From the NCBI GenBank assembly GCA_977017575.1, contig CDRNVI010000004.1:620001-684000 (forward strand): a DNA stretch of 64,000 bases, written 5' to 3'. Source of the DNA: Paramoeba atlantica. Taxonomy: Eukaryota; Discosea. Made by a program: the position numbers and the translations under genes. Numbering within the stretch: position 1 is the first letter of the stretch; the number at the start of each line of letters is the position of its first letter. This document shows positions 1 to 10,541 of this stretch, one piece after another. The notes beneath the pieces were generated by a model. It did not search any database. It saw nothing but the letters and a program-made list of their open reading frames with translations, and was not told where the DNA came from.

Positions 1-71
1 TTCCGGTTTAGCTGAGTTTTGCCGTATTCTGCCATATTCTGCCTATCACCTCACCGGCCGGCCGCCCCCCT

Positions 72-335
72 CTTAGATACGGTTTCTGCACCTTGTTGAC
101 TTTCTTTCCCCAGCAACGGGCATAGTCTTACTGTATTTTTATGCCCGTTACCGGCCAGTACTAAGGCCGAAACTGTCTCTCTCTATTGTTGAAGCAGGGG
201 ACGCGCTTCTACCCCTTTACCCCTTCCCGACTCACTCCCCTGGAGTGAGTGTGCTTACCTCTCTCGGCTTTCTTCGACTTTTTTTCTCTCCGAGAGGGGC
301 ATGTGTCACGGTGGCCTCCCTTGAGGACCACTAGA
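72..335 (+). mobile_element. SL-headed short retroelement, copy 1 (3'-truncated)
   Basis: The segment begins with an SL-like stretch (72-98, ending CACCTTGTTG). A hairpin follows at about 113-153, with arms GCAACGGGCATA and TATGCCCGTTAC, and then pyrimidine-rich sequence ending near GGCCTCCCTTGAGGACCACT. The same order of blocks occurs at 29,081-29,375, so this is a repeat family. The 3' half seen in the 29-kb copy is missing after about 335. No protein-coding capacity is apparent, and overlapping short ORFs look spurious. Confidence 0.7.
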
Positions 336-832
336 CCGTCTATTTTGTGTACAGCGAAAGTGAAAAGACACGGGCGTCAAAGTCCATTATTAAGTCAAAG
401 TCCATTATGTAAGCGTTTGCTGGACCGGTACGGAGCTTCCGAAATTAAAGCAAGCTGCTTACATTTCTTGAACAATGCAGCGTTTTGCATTCAGCATTGA
501 AAAAAATTTCAGACATGTCGGGGAAACCGATGACAACTCATGTCGAAACTACGCTGCAGCTCTTGTTCGAACATAGCGAAAGTGACGAAGCGTCCTCACG
601 AATGCGAGAAGCACTTCTTTATCACAAGACTCGTCTACAAAACCGGATGATGGATGGATTTTTCCCTCTATGGATTGAGATACTGTTTCTGTAGCGACAA
701 CTTGCTGAGCAAAGTTGGCACACTCATCGAGCTTTATTGTAGTACGGGATCGTATGGTTGGTTGGTAAATCAGGGTGAAAGCGGGTAAATGGATCAATGA
801 CCTGGGTAAAGTACCCGCGTTTACCACCATGT
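336..832. other. Intergenic stretch, no supported gene
   Basis: Only short overlapping ORFs on both strands with no recognisable motif. An SL-like string (GATACTGTTTCTGTAGC, about 677-693) is present but lacks the diagnostic CCTTGTTG end. From about 770 there are iterated GGGTAAA/TTTACCC words leading into the palindrome at 833. Confidence 0.5.
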
Positions 833-844
833 GGGTAATTACCC
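833..844. promoter_or_regulatory. Palindrome GGGTAATTACCC upstream of LRR gene
   Basis: A perfect 12-bp palindrome 75 bp upstream of the ATG at 920, embedded in further GGGTAAA and TTTACCC words (780-855). The identical palindrome lies 66 bp upstream of the LRR gene starting at 28,523. A regulatory role is inference; euglenozoan genes mostly lack individual promoters, so it could also be an untranslated-region or repeat feature. Confidence 0.3.
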
Positions 845-919
845 ATTTACCCGTTTGAAAAAATTATCCATTTTATTGTATCTTCACAATACTGATTTCA
901 AATCTTTACCACATTTTCC

Positions 920-1801
920 ATGAGTCAAATATTCACCACTATATCTATTTGCGTGACTGTTTCAGGCCTGACAAGCAAAAGGGTAGGAGTTGCGGATGTA
1001 ACCCACACTCGAACACGTCTGGGTAAAGTGAGAGGAGCCATCCTGTCACAAAATATGCAAATGTTACACGTTATTGAAAACCTAGCGCCAAGTTCCGTAA
1101 TTAATACTAATAATGAAACAGAGGCATGCTTATGGGCTGGTGTCACTTGTAATTCCGACCATCAAGTGCTTGATATCGATTGGTCAGCCCGGGCATTGAA
1201 AGGAAATCTCTCTTGGGAGTATTTACCCCACACTACGTGCACTCTTCGTGTGGGAGATAATGAGCTTTGTGGATATTTCCCAGTTCGTTTCCTTCCTCCC
1301 AAGCTAACATATTTAAACATCCAATACAACCCCCTGTGTGGATCCTTTGATGCCGGCTCACTACCTGATGCGTTTGAAGAACTTTGGTCATCTGCGACGA
1401 AGTTTTCCGGCTTGCTTGATCTTACCTCACTACACGCTCCGTTGAAAGTGATTTCTTTGCCGCATAATGGGTTTTTCGGAAATCTGGATTTGACTTTGTT
1501 GCCAGGCACGCTCAGTAGAATTTTTCTTCACGGAAATCAATTTGTGGGAAGTGTGAACCTGAAGTGTCTTCCAAATAAACTGCAAGTTTTGTATTTGTCT
1601 CAAAATAATCTGGATGGTGAGTTGGAATTGCATTCTCTTCCACCTTTCATGTGTACACTTTCCCTGGGCAACAACGCATTTACGGGAAAACTATCGTTTG
1701 ATTCATTGCCTGCAACAATGGCACATTTAGATTTGAGGGGAAATAAGTGCCAATTGGAAGTGCAGTCTTTGGAAATTCCCAAATTTGTCCATATTAAGTA
1801 G
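920..1801 (+). CDS. LRR family protein 1 (intact)
   Basis: A 293-residue leucine-rich-repeat protein. Residues 1-35 are variable. Next come the family motif GKVRGAILSQ (about 36-45) and the cap ACLWAGVTC (CxWxxVxC). About seven LRRs follow, of the type LxxLPxxLxxLxLxxNxFxGxL. The start is the first ATG after the GGGTAATTACCC palindrome, and the frame ends in TAG. No convincing signal peptide, membrane anchor or enzymatic domain is visible, so a ligand- or protein-binding role is inferred only from the LRR fold. Nearest relatives in the window are the other ten family members. Function unknown. Confidence 0.85.
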   Translation: MSQIFTTISICVTVSGLTSKRVGVADVTHTRTRLGKVRGAILSQNMQMLHVIENLAPSSVINTNNETEACLWAGVTCNSDHQVLDIDWSARALKGNLSWEYLPHTTCTLRVGDNELCGYFPVRFLPPKLTYLNIQYNPLCGSFDAGSLPDAFEELWSSATKFSGLLDLTSLHAPLKVISLPHNGFFGNLDLTLLPGTLSRIFLHGNQFVGSVNLKCLPNKLQVLYLSQNNLDGELELHSLPPFMCTLSLGNNAFTGKLSFDSLPATMAHLDLRGNKCQLEVQSLEIPKFVHIK

Positions 1802-2163
1802 TATACATTGGTTGCGTGAGTGCAGTTCCCTCGTCAAAAAGTTAGCTCCCTTGAAAATAGAATTTCATTTTATCTTGAGTTTTCGCTATAAAAAGATTTA
1901 CAGAACATAAATTTATATTTACAATGAAAACCGTACCACGTAAGAAATTCGCGCGACTAATCTATTAGTGTACTGATGGTACAAACGCTGTGCGTATTGT
2001 CTATTGAATGTACTTTTACATTCACTTCTTCTTCCGTGCTTCAAAGTTACTTGCCTCTGTGTGTCAACGACTTGTCAACAAAGAATAGGAAATCTTGATT
2101 ACTACACTTTTCGTTGTCAATCCTTTTTATTCATACAAACCGTTTATTTATACTTGCAAAATC
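1802..2163. other. Intergenic, AT-rich
   Basis: Spacer between two same-strand LRR genes. Nothing beyond AT-rich sequence and a pyrimidine-rich stretch (about 2021-2041) that could precede a trans-splice acceptor for the next gene. Confidence 0.4.
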
Positions 2164-2975
2164 ATGATGAACGTCATGCTGCTTTGCAACGTGGTACTCG
2201 CTTCCGATACCCAACCTCCCGCGTCGGGGCGCCGAGGTAAAGTGTCCGCACTATTGACACCTCAAGATCAGCTCATGTCAGCCCTTATCAGCAATCTCAC
2301 GGAACGCCACCTTTCCTGGGTTCTTACCAAACGCGATTTCTTTGGACAACTCCGGGAAGTTTCCCTCTGTGCATGGAAAGGAGTCGCTTGTAATCCGCGG
2401 CAAAATATCATTAGCATCAAGTGGTTTAAAGATCACACCGCGAGTAAATTCCGCGGTACTCTTTGTTGGGACACTTACCCCGGACATTGGTGCAATGCTA
2501 TGTCACAGGATACCACGGTCTCCTGACTGTATTGCTCCCTCTCGGTGATCTGCCTCCCAATTTGCTGGTTTTTAATGTAAAAGAAAATCATCTTAACGGA
2601 GAGGTGGACTTGAGTCATCTCCCCGAGTCCCTTTTCACAATGGACCTATCCCGTAATGGATTTAGTGGTGCATTACATTTTTCAGATCTCCCTCCCTCGA
2701 TTACGAATCTTGACCTAAGCAATAATCAGTTTTCGGGGACTCCGAGCTTGATGGGATTGCCGGTTAATTTGAATCAATTGGGACTCCGTAACAATCTCTT
2801 GAGTGGGATTATCGACTTAACCCCTGTTATAGGCGAGAATTGGAATGGAGCCTCGCCGCCTCGAGTACTGCTATCGGGAAATTCGTTTGAAGAATACTTG
2901 ATGCCGCACTCGCTTCTCGAAATTCCACCAAATATTATCCAGCATGAACCTGCAATGCCCCAATTCTTTTTCTGA
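2164..2975 (+). pseudogene. LRR family member 2, one frameshift
   Basis: The gene starts at ATG 2164 with a hydrophobic leader (MMNVMLLCNVVLA) that could be a signal peptide. RRGKVSALLTPQ and the cap LCAWKGVAC follow. The first frame ends at 2526, while the LRR-coding frame continues from about 2463 to 2975. The shift falls near a CCCC run around 2480. The LRRs (for example DLSHLPESLFTMDLSRNGFSG) are well preserved, so the break is young or a sequencing error. Its head resembles the 58.7-kb gene (RRGKV, LTERHLSW / FTEKHESW, FG), and together they form a sub-family distinct from the GKVRG..LPQE group. Confidence 0.8.
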
Positions 2976-3071
2976 GCTGCTGAGTCACAGGAAGTAGAAA
3001 GGGGAGGTGACAGTACTTTTCTACATGATTTCGTATAAAAATTTTGAGATATGTACGGAGTTTTTTGTTTT

Positions 3072-3236
3072 GTCAGTCACCCGGTCAGACCCCCCCCCGT
3101 TTAAGCGCACATAGAGTTGAGGTGCAGACTTCGTCGCCGCGAAGCGGCGCCAAATATTTTTTATGTACTGATTCAGACACCCCCGTTTAAGTGCACTTTT
3201 CACGGAAAACGAGGTGCGCTTAAACGGGGGGGACAG
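3072..3236. repeat. MITE with AAGCGCAC ends and GC hairpin, copy 1
   Basis: The ends are inverted (CCCCGTTTAAGCGCAC on the left, GTGCGCTTAAACGGGG on the right), with an internal hairpin CGCCGC-GAA-GCGGCG at 3135-3149. A second copy lies at 61,636-61,822 with the same internal words (TGAGGTGCAGA, TTTTCACGGAAAACGAGG). It is non-coding. Homology between the copies is seen directly; mobility is inferred. Confidence 0.7.
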
Positions 3237-3241
3237 TAATT

Positions 3242-3571
3242 TACTGCACCCCCCTCGTTTATAATAGCCTCGCTTTTGCCCAAATGAACCTATAAAGGGG
3301 GGAGGGCGATTGAAGATTCAGAGTTAGCACAGAAATTGCTATACATTCGGGAGCGAGGAACCAGGAATTATTCAATCGCTAAGTGGGCCTCGGCGCTCTT
3401 CCAAAGTAAAATGTCCAGCACGAACACGCGCCATACCTCGAAACACATGAAAATATCAAAATATTTAAGACGGTGCAAGAAAATTAAAAAAAATCTTCCC
3501 CAGTTTGCCAAAAAAAGAACCTCAAAAGGGGGGGAGGGGTCGAGGCTATTATAAACAGGAGGGGTACAGTA
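3242..3571. repeat. MITE with TTTATAATAGCCTCG inverted repeats
   Basis: The left end is TACTGCACCCCCCTCG followed by TTTATAATAGCCTCG. The right end is its inverse (CGAGGCTATTATAAA, then AGGGGTACAGTA). Both ends carry TA, consistent with a TA target duplication of Tc1/mariner type. The interior (about 270 bp) encodes nothing recognisable. It abuts the preceding MITE almost directly. Confidence 0.75.
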
Positions 3572-3589
3572 ATTGAGTTCATAATTTCT

Positions 3590-3705
3590 TTTTTAGGCTC
3601 TTTGTTAAATGCGGTGGTTGTTTTCAACTTAGAAGTCACTCATGCCGCGCGCTTCGCGTTGGAAACTACCACCGCGTTTAACGAAGAGCTTAAAAAAGAA
3701 AATTT
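3590..3705. repeat. Short inverted-repeat element, related to 35.36-35.48 kb
   Basis: The ends read CTCTTTGTTAAATGCGGTGG and CCACCGCGTTTAACGAAGAG, in inverted orientation. A palindrome-like core, GCGCGCTTCGCGTT, lies at 3647-3660. The reverse complement of the core and flank (AACGCGAAGCGCGC beside GTTAAACGCGG) recurs at 35,379-35,415, so this is a repeat family. Confidence 0.55.
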
Positions 3706-4551
3706 GGCCTGGAAACCGGAAGAAAATGGAAGGATTTGAGCAAATGTGGTGTTTTTTGGGTATTTTTGCAGAACACTAAAACCGACATTTGCGTGTGGGA
3801 AATCACTCGTTGGCATGAATCAAAGCCTACCGAACGTATTGGGTAGAGAATGCGACTCCAACCACACCAGTTTTTCGTCACAAACAGGACCTTGGGGTCC
3901 GAAAAATACTTTTTGGCAGTTTTTAGTCAAACGTGTATAAATGTAGTGTGTATAAATGTAATGTTTACATGTAAGACTGGCGCACAAAATATAGTTTTCG
4001 GCCCTTGAGAGTGCAGGCAGAACGAAGAATTGTCGAGCAATACACGGGCACACATGTCCGACGCGTTGTGCAACGACTCAATGTGTCCTAAAGGAGAGCA
4101 GGGTCATATTCATTAAGTTGAAGAGCATCAGAAGGGCCTACTATCACGCTAGATTTTGGCCAACAGCGCACAGCCGACTCCGTCTCTACCAAATCTTGGC
4201 GACGTCTTGCGCGTCAATTACTGTGTGTGAAAGACAACGCGCTGAAAAAACATTCGCATGGTGCCCCGGAGGCGCACGAAACAGCAAGTATTCAGGCGGA
4301 AAAGGAAAGAAGCGCGAACCGGTCGCTTACGACAAAGTCTTCCCAAAACGTAGCGAAAACGCTTTTTCACTACAGTGCGAATCGCATCGCGCTCTTCCTA
4401 TAACCAGTTTCCGCTAACCCATTCGTTAACTTCATCCCTAATGTAATGGTGGAGAATATTATTCCTTTCAGAGCATAGGGAAGTTACGAAGTGAACGCAT
4501 ACGTCGCGGAGACGTTTTTTGACCACAGTAGTCACCGAATTCCACTTTTAA
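3706..4551. other. No supported gene
   Basis: Several short ORFs exist, the longest on + at 4118-4417 (99 codons), but none shows a recognisable motif or family pattern. Treated as non-coding or decayed sequence. Confidence 0.4.
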
Positions 4552-5541
4552 AATTCAAGAAGTAGAGACGTACCCAACGTCATTAAGGGGTAAAAATGTC
4601 ATTTAGGGGTAAAGTTCCCCGTTTTTCAGCTATAATTTCTTTACGATTTGCTGGGCTTTCTTATACATTTGTGTCACACAAAGTCTACTTTGTTGAACGC
4701 AGCTCTCTCTCTCTCTCTTTTACCCTGTCTTTCTACTTGTAATGTTTTCACGTGCACTTCCAAACCTCACCAAGAACATCGCAAAGCTTCGTCGCAAAGT
4801 TATCAAGAAGCCGTGGGCTGGAAACTCAGCACCGACAAGTGCAAAAGGTATGTTCTTGTCAAAGTTTCTCAAAGGTAAAAAGGGAGCCCCAGATCTCGCT
4901 GGAGCACACGCCGCTTTTAAAAAGTTACGTCCTGCTCAAGTCCAGTCCTTGAATAAGATTGCTGCCCAGAATATGAAACAGAAAACAGCGCTCAGAGCAC
5001 AAGTGAAAAGCGCACGCTACCTTCCTTATGGTTTGTTCTTAAAGCGTACCATGCCAGCAATATACCAGGCAGAGAAGGGAACCCACAAGAATCATAAGGC
5101 ATGTTTTCTCGCGGCGGTAAAGAAGGTGTCTGCCAAGTATAAGAAGCTGTCAGCCGCTCAACGCAAAGCACTTTCAGATGAAGCAGCACGACTCCGCAAG
5201 AAGGGCAAAGCATTCATTGAAACGCTGGTAGAGAAGAAAAAGTAAACGTGTCGATTCATTCAAAGGTAAAATGTTCTTAAATGTAGTTGATAAAATAGAA
5301 ATATTATATAACAAATACTAGATTACCTGTCTTTGTAGCTATTTTATGTTTTTTTTAGTAAAGGCTTTCGCGCTGCAAATACACATATTTGCACCTCCAC
5401 GTGTAGGATCATTATCATTTACTAATAGGTTTTTTTCGCACAAAAAAAATGAGTTTACGTGCACAAGACTTAGTCTGTTAAAAATTATGCTTTTGCGGGT
5501 TAGAGAAAATGGATAGATCAAGTACATCTGTAAAAGTGGTT
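4552..5541 (+). repeat. Duplicated segment of about 1 kb carrying HMG-like gene, copy 1
   Basis: From AATTCAAGAAGTAGAGACG to GAGAAAATGGATAGA.CAAGTAC this segment is nearly identical to 27,327-28,301 in the same orientation, including 5' and 3' untranslated sequence. The dense differences sit in one block of the coding region (see findings). This is a dispersed segmental duplication and not a tandem one. Confidence 0.85.
4742..5245 (+). CDS. Mitochondrial HMG-box-like basic protein (KAP-like), copy 1
   Basis: A 167-residue, very basic protein. The N-terminus (MFSRALPNLTKNIAKLRRKV) is an amphipathic, Arg/Lys-rich stretch without acidic residues, typical of a mitochondrial presequence. The C-terminal half (about 97-160) has HMG-box character: PYGLFLKRTMPA, then VSAKYKKLSAAQRKALSDEA. 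This combination resembles the kinetoplast-associated HMG-like proteins that compact mitochondrial DNA in kinetoplastids. The role in organellar DNA packaging is inference, and a nuclear HMG protein is the main alternative. A long CT-rich tract (4704-4737) precedes the ATG, with AG dinucleotides upstream that could serve as trans-splice acceptors. Confidence 0.75.
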   Translation: MFSRALPNLTKNIAKLRRKVIKKPWAGNSAPTSAKGMFLSKFLKGKKGAPDLAGAHAAFKKLRPAQVQSLNKIAAQNMKQKTALRAQVKSARYLPYGLFLKRTMPAIYQAEKGTHKNHKACFLAAVKKVSAKYKKLSAAQRKALSDEAARLRKKGKAFIETLVEKKK

Positions 5542-5544
5542 AAA

Positions 5545-6062
5545 CCCCCCGCACACTTATTATTCCGTTTGTTTTTATTATTCTGGAAACACTTATTATT
5601 TCGGGAGCGCACTTAAACTCCTAGACACCAATAAGGCACTCCCCTCTTAATTTTTGAACAGAACGTCCGTTTGAGCTGATTTTTGTTGCATTTTGCAGGT
5701 CTCAACGCAAAGACTTTGCGTGCTAAGAAACGAAACCAAAAATCCCTAATCTAATGTTCTCGTATAAAATCCCTCGATACGAATAAGGCTAATCTATATA
5801 TTTTAGAGACGGACTACATTTTTTTCACTTTTTTTACATTGTTCGTGACAAGCCGTGAGACAAGCATTGAAGCTCAAAATAGAATCATCAATAGAATTTT
5901 GAGTCAATTCACGCCAAGATTTACGTACACTTTTTATAAGCTCTACATTATTCGAAGGATTATGTTCATCGAAAAGATTGTGGACCATGCTCTATCTTTT
6001 CTATTGGAGAAAGAGCGCGGGAGTTGGATGACCAATTTTTCAATAATTGCATCTTGATTTCC
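5545..6062 (-). mobile_element. Tc1/mariner-like remnant
   Basis: The minus-strand ORF at 5803-5988 (HNLFDEHNPSNNVELIKSVRKSW) closely matches the C-terminal tail of the Tc1-type transposase fragment at 39.5-39.7 kb (DEYNPANKEDLIKSVRKAW). The sequence near 5660-5720 (GTCCGTTTGAGCTGATTTTT, then TGCATTTTGCAG) matches the terminal region of that element. It is a truncated, non-functional copy. Confidence 0.65.
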
Positions 6063-6973
6063 TGAAGACGAAACACATGTAATTGAGTTTGATGGCAGAA
6101 TAACAAGTTCTCTATAACCAACTCTCATATACTGTGACCCCCCCTTTAGTATGCACACGTTTTTGAAGTTTGTGCATATTAGGGGGGGCGTAAGAGGGGA
6201 GAATCCGCCCCTCCCCCCGAAGAAAAAAAATGCGCCGCTTCGCGACGCTTTTATTTCCAGTGCGTTTTTCGAACTTACGTGGAGGTAAGGCGCATAGTGT
6301 ATGGGGGGGGGGGGGGAAGTTTGATCACGAAAGCAATATCTGACTAAATGTTTACATCGCACAGCGTGTTGGGCAAGTTCTTCGAAATATTCTTTGTTTC
6401 CATGTTAAAGGGGGTGCTACATTTCAGCAGAGATGATGGCCGGGGCTGGGGGGCTGTTCGTGTGTGCCAGCATTGAAAATGTTAAGAACGTGTACATGAG
6501 GGGCTGCGGGTGGGGATTCGGTGCGGTTTCTGTGCGGTGTACCTACTTATCTCAGTGCAAGAACAGGAATGCGGAGTGTGGAATGGGTGGGGGTGGGGGG
6601 CCGGGACGTAGAAGGCGAAGGCGAGGCTTCATGAATCCGGGCATTGCTGGAGAGGAAATCTGAATGAAAATTACGGTTAGTCACAAATCTGTACGGTTAA
6701 TAACAAATCTACTAAAAGGAACATACGAGTGATTTTACCAAAAGGGATAACCCTGATACACTTATTTACAACTACAAAATTATCACGAGCCTTGAATAAA
6801 TAATATTATTTAGCACACTACTTGATTTTTTGGGCTCATAGGCAACGCCATCTATGTTTTCCTTAAGCCACTCTCTGCGGCTTTCGATACCCTCAACTAC
6901 ACCGCACCCTTTACTACATAAACACTCACCATCACTTGTCGATTTCAAACTTAAATTTATAATGGAATCGAAA
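6063..6973. other. Repeat-rich non-coding stretch
   Basis: It contains a short MITE-like piece (about 6129-6200, ACTGTGACCCCCCC and its inverse GGGGGGGC), a GC hairpin (about 6232-6248, inverse of the GCGTCGCGAAGCGGCGC type) and a G run at 6303-6316. A G-rich ORF at 6433-6663 has no recognisable domain and is probably fortuitous. Confidence 0.4.
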
Positions 6974-7841
6974 TCATACTGCGGCTGAGTAGCCAGCAGT
7001 CCGTATGGACGTAACTACAGAAATAATTTCAAAAGCGTATCTGACCCATGGCATATCATGATCAGTACCATGAAGAAAACGAAACTTATCGAAATGTGCA
7101 AAACGTCGCTCAATTCGAGAGCGAATCAGCGAAATCCTTTCATTCACACGTTTTTCATCATCGGTGAGACCACGGCCACTTTTCTTATGGGGTACAAGGC
7201 AGTGCGCACAACTTATGTACCCTAGATCGGTCAAGAACATTTCATCTTTGTGGTGAGCGAACAGCGGAGTACGGTGCACACTAGTACTCTAATAAATTTT
7301 GGCATCATACATGCTGCCAACAACTGGTCCGCGAAAGAAAAATGGAACTCCGGTCAGAGTTAGCCAAAACTTCCACCTTGAAGCAGTGCTGCCGGTGCTT
7401 TCCCGAATAGGTGCTGTCTCGGGTGGTGTCATCAGGTGTTTCTCTCGGTTTTCGTGCACGACACGGAATCGTCGTGACGTCCAGCATGCAGATTACGTCA
7501 GATAACCATGATACTCCCTGGGTAAACTGGAGCTCGGGGTTCATGAGCAGGGGTGAACGGTACAGCTGCGCCACACGAGTAAAATCATCCCGGAGAGTCC
7601 GAACTGAAATCAACGGGGCATCCGGTGGGAGCCACGCCCTTTGAACATCGTACAATTGTTCCCATGTGCAATTCAGAGAACAGATGCCCAATGATGATTG
7701 AACATGACGGTAATCAGTCTCCGTAACATCGGATCCATGCACACGTCGGAGCTCGCTGTAGAACTCCCCCACCTGTGCTGCCGAGATGCCAAACATAGAG
7801 AGAGAATGAAACGATTGAAAGAATTTTCGATTTAGAAGCAA
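6974..7841 (-). pseudogene. Harbinger/IS5-like DDE transposase remnant
   Basis: Two minus-strand ORFs in different frames (7841-7305, then 7279-6974) carry the parts of a DDE_4-type transposase in order. MLDVTTIPCRARKP holds the first Asp, STYSGKHRQHCFKV is the typical YSGK.H..K stretch, LTDLGYISCAHC holds the second Asp, and LTDDEKRVNERISLIRSRIERRF supplies the catalytic Glu region, followed by FDKFRFLHG. The frame changes between 7279 and 7305, so it is inactive. No terminal repeats were identified. A HARBI1-like domesticated gene is unlikely given the break. Confidence 0.75.
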
Positions 7842-8149
7842 AATAAGTAGGGTTGTATTATATACCCCTTAAAGGATAGAAGTCCCCCCCCTTAATTTTC
7901 GTACAGGTGGAGTTGAGAGCTTATCTTTTTTTTTAAAATGTGCAGAATAAAAAAGTAGAGCGTTTCCCGCCATTTTTAGCTCAGTTTAGTTAAATAAAAC
8001 GAAACGGCGGGCTGAGGTCAAAAAAAATATTATATGGATTTTTAACATTTTTTTTCGCAAAAATATGAAAGTGTTTTGGTGAAAGAAAATCTAAAGTGCG
8101 TCGAATCCGCCAGTTTAATAGCCTATGTGATCTCCTTTCTTCTCTATTA
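7842..8149. other. MITE-end-like sequence, non-coding
   Basis: Contains TATACCCCTTAAAGGATAG followed by a C run (about 7860-7895), the same terminal word seen at 21.0, 21.2 and 35.6 kb. The rest is AT-rich with no gene. Confidence 0.4.
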
Positions 8150-9110
8150 CCTTCTTCTCTATTATTATAGATGCATACGCTTTAAATAATTCTTACACAT
8201 ATTTTCTACAGTATCATCCTTATTATCCTTCACTCATTGCAAAACATCCCTCAAAACTCGGCTCAACTCGCCTCGATTTTGAGCTTTGGTTACATTTTTT
8301 TTGATAATACTCCATCATTCCCCATATATTTTCAATAGGATTTAAATCAGGGGATTTGGGGGGCCATTTTAAGCTTCCAGCTTTCGTGTTTCTTTTTAAA
8401 ATATTGTGAGTAGACGCCCCATCATATTGAAGTATTGCATTTCAGTGATTTCTAAAATATTCAATAACACCTGTGTCATTCAGAGCCTCCCTAAGACTTG
8501 CTCCCTTTACAGAGGATGTAGCTTCAAAAATATGAAACCACCAACCATGTATTACACTATATCCCATTCATGCCATCACCCCGGCACCCCCGTGCCACCT
8601 ATTATGTTGTCTTGACATTTTCATTATTGGCTCATTAATTGACCCAATGTAGTAAAGTCGGAGTCCCCTTTGAGTACAATTAAAAAAAATTCATCAGTCC
8701 AGATGATATTTTTTATATAGGTTTGGCCGAACAATAACATTCCTCGAAAACAACACGTGCTTCACGTTGTCGCTCAGTTAGTCCCATATCCTTTGCCTTA
8801 TGTAATCGAGTTATCTTGGACTCATTGAGGGTCTTCACAACACTGGTCAAGCTCCCCCCTACGGTGGCCGCAACCTCACGGTGCACTGCACTATAGGATG
8901 CGCACGGGATCCTTGTCTTTTAGTTTTGATACCGCCTCCTTACATGCTTGATGTCTTACTGTAATCAAATCTTTTTTGCGGGTTTTACGGGGAGGTGTAT
9001 CCAGAATCTGTATTTTCGTAAATTTTCACATATTTTCGCACAGTTTTTTTGTCGAATTTTGGATTTTTCGCCACTTTGCTGATGGAAAGTAACTTAGAGG
9101 GCTGAAACCA
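8150..9110 (-). mobile_element. Decayed Tc1/mariner transposase region
   Basis: The reverse complement of about 8315-8385 reads WPPKSPDLNPIENIWGMMEYY, the Tc1 C-terminal signature around the last catalytic residue. Upstream on the minus strand (8440-8640) fragments of the ...GGFI..E.. core are readable but full of stops. It is not closely similar to the 39.4-kb Tc1 family, so it is a separate and older insertion. Confidence 0.7.
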
Positions 9111-9470
9111 GTAAAATGCAAACCCAGGCAAACCCAGTCAGGTCCCAAGAGAAACCAATGGAAATGGTACTTGGCGTTTTTTCGGCTATGGAGTTCGCTG
9201 GAGGATCCGGGTGGGGGTTCCAGGGGGTGGAAGTCGGGTCCAGGTGGGGGGCGCAGGGGGTGCAGCAGGTGTGTAGGGAGCGAGTACGGAGACTAGTTCG
9301 TGGTCCATGTAGGGGTTCGGCAATAGAGTAATAGTGTTCTACATAGGTTTAAAGTATAGATATGGTCAAATCATACGAAATTATCATTGCTTTCAGTGTC
9401 AACTACTAATATTACTCTGTCCATACATACATGGACCATTCATACATGTACGACTACTACATGTGACTGT
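9111..9470. other. No supported gene
   Basis: A short G-rich ORF (9116-9331) lacks any recognisable feature. Nothing else is seen. Confidence 0.35.
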
Positions 9471-9961
9471 TTATTCACCTTGCTTAAATTCCGAAAGAGC
9501 TTGACGATTAAGTCGTTTGCTTTGTTTCCTTCGTTCCTGCTGATCAATTCTTTTCTGCTTTCTTATTTCAGAATCCCTGTCCTTTATCTCGCTCTTCGTC
9601 AACCTCAGATACGTAGTTTTTCCTTTTACCCCATGTGCAGGACATTTACCAGGGCGCACTCCGGACATGTGAACCAGTAGTTTAGTATGATCGCGATACT
9701 TTTTGATATACGCTTGATCTTCTTTATCATCCTTATGAAACTTACAGGAGCAGAAACTTCGTGTCTTCCACTCAGCGACTCGCGAATCAGTTTCTTTTAA
9801 GTGCTCCACGGAATCGGAGTAAAGATTTGGCTTTTCGACTTCCCAGTGAACGCACTCAGCGTTCCATAGCAAGCCAAAGAATGAACGTAGAATGTGCTTC
9901 TTATGGCGGCTGTTATAGAAAAGTTGATGCTGCTTTAAGCGAGCAATGAAGCATTAGACTC
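9471..9961 (-). pseudogene. Downstream half of an unknown ORF split by a hAT insertion
   Basis: A minus-strand reading frame is open from the hAT left end at 9961 down to the stop at 9471. It has Cys/His-rich (FCSCKFHKDD) and Lys/Arg-rich (KQKRIDQQERRKQSKRLNRQ) stretches. Counting the 8-bp target duplication once, its frame is continuous with the minus-strand frame that reaches the other side of the transposon at 18,299. The product is not recognised; the tail could be a basic coiled coil. It may be a host gene or the gene of an older mobile element. Confidence 0.65.
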
Positions 9962-10466
9962 ATAGTCTAACTAGTATACTAGTATATACTATGAGATACT
10001 ACTTTTTTGTAGACTGGGTATTTACTAATCGTAATCAACGGACGCATGGAAAACCTCAAGCAATTCAACGTTCAAGACAAAGGAAACAGAAGAATATGCT
10101 GAATGCTTCATTCTCCAACAGTTACTTAACAAATCAACCAATAAACTTCCTTAAAAATCAGGAATTGATTTGGTTTACCACAGCGCAGATGCGCGCAGAG
10201 AGATGAAAGGATGCTTATCCTGAGCGAAAGTTGAGTCGAGTGCGTGAAAATGTGAGAAAGGGGTGAAAGGAGCTCAGATCTCGCATTCCGCGCATAAACG
10301 CTTCCTCACATATTTTTCATTGGTATATGATGTAAGAAAAGAAACAGATCAAAAGCGTGTAGCACGAATATACGAATAAAATTAATATATTGTAGTGTAA
10401 TAAAAAATACTAAACGTGGCTATTTTCATCAATGCATAAATATTTATTTATATGTTATTCTGAATT

Positions 10467-10499
10467 AACGATAAAGATTACAGTTTCTGTACCTTGTTG
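10467..10499 (+). ncRNA. Spliced-leader exon-like sequence at LINE 5' end
   Basis: A near-complete SL exon match: AACGATAAAGATTAC followed by AGTTTCTGTACCTTGTTG. It resembles kinetoplastid and diplonemid SL exons in their conserved 3' half. It is not a functional SL RNA gene here: no clear GT intron start follows (the next bases are ATTACATTCC) and no Sm site was noticed. It is most simply part of the retrotransposed RNA. Confidence 0.65.
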
Positions 10500-10541
10500 A
10501 TTACATTCCTTGTTGTTTTATTTCTAGTCTCTCACTCCCAC

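Noticed and set aside
677-693. SL-like string GATACTGTTTCTGTAGC
   Set aside because: Matches only the AGTTTCTGTA core and lacks the CCTTGTTG end and any repeat context; similar weak matches at 25,740 and 53,117 are likely chance or relics.
6433-6663. Gly/Arg-rich ORF as an RNA-binding protein
   Set aside because: Composition follows a local G-rich patch; no domain and no family member.
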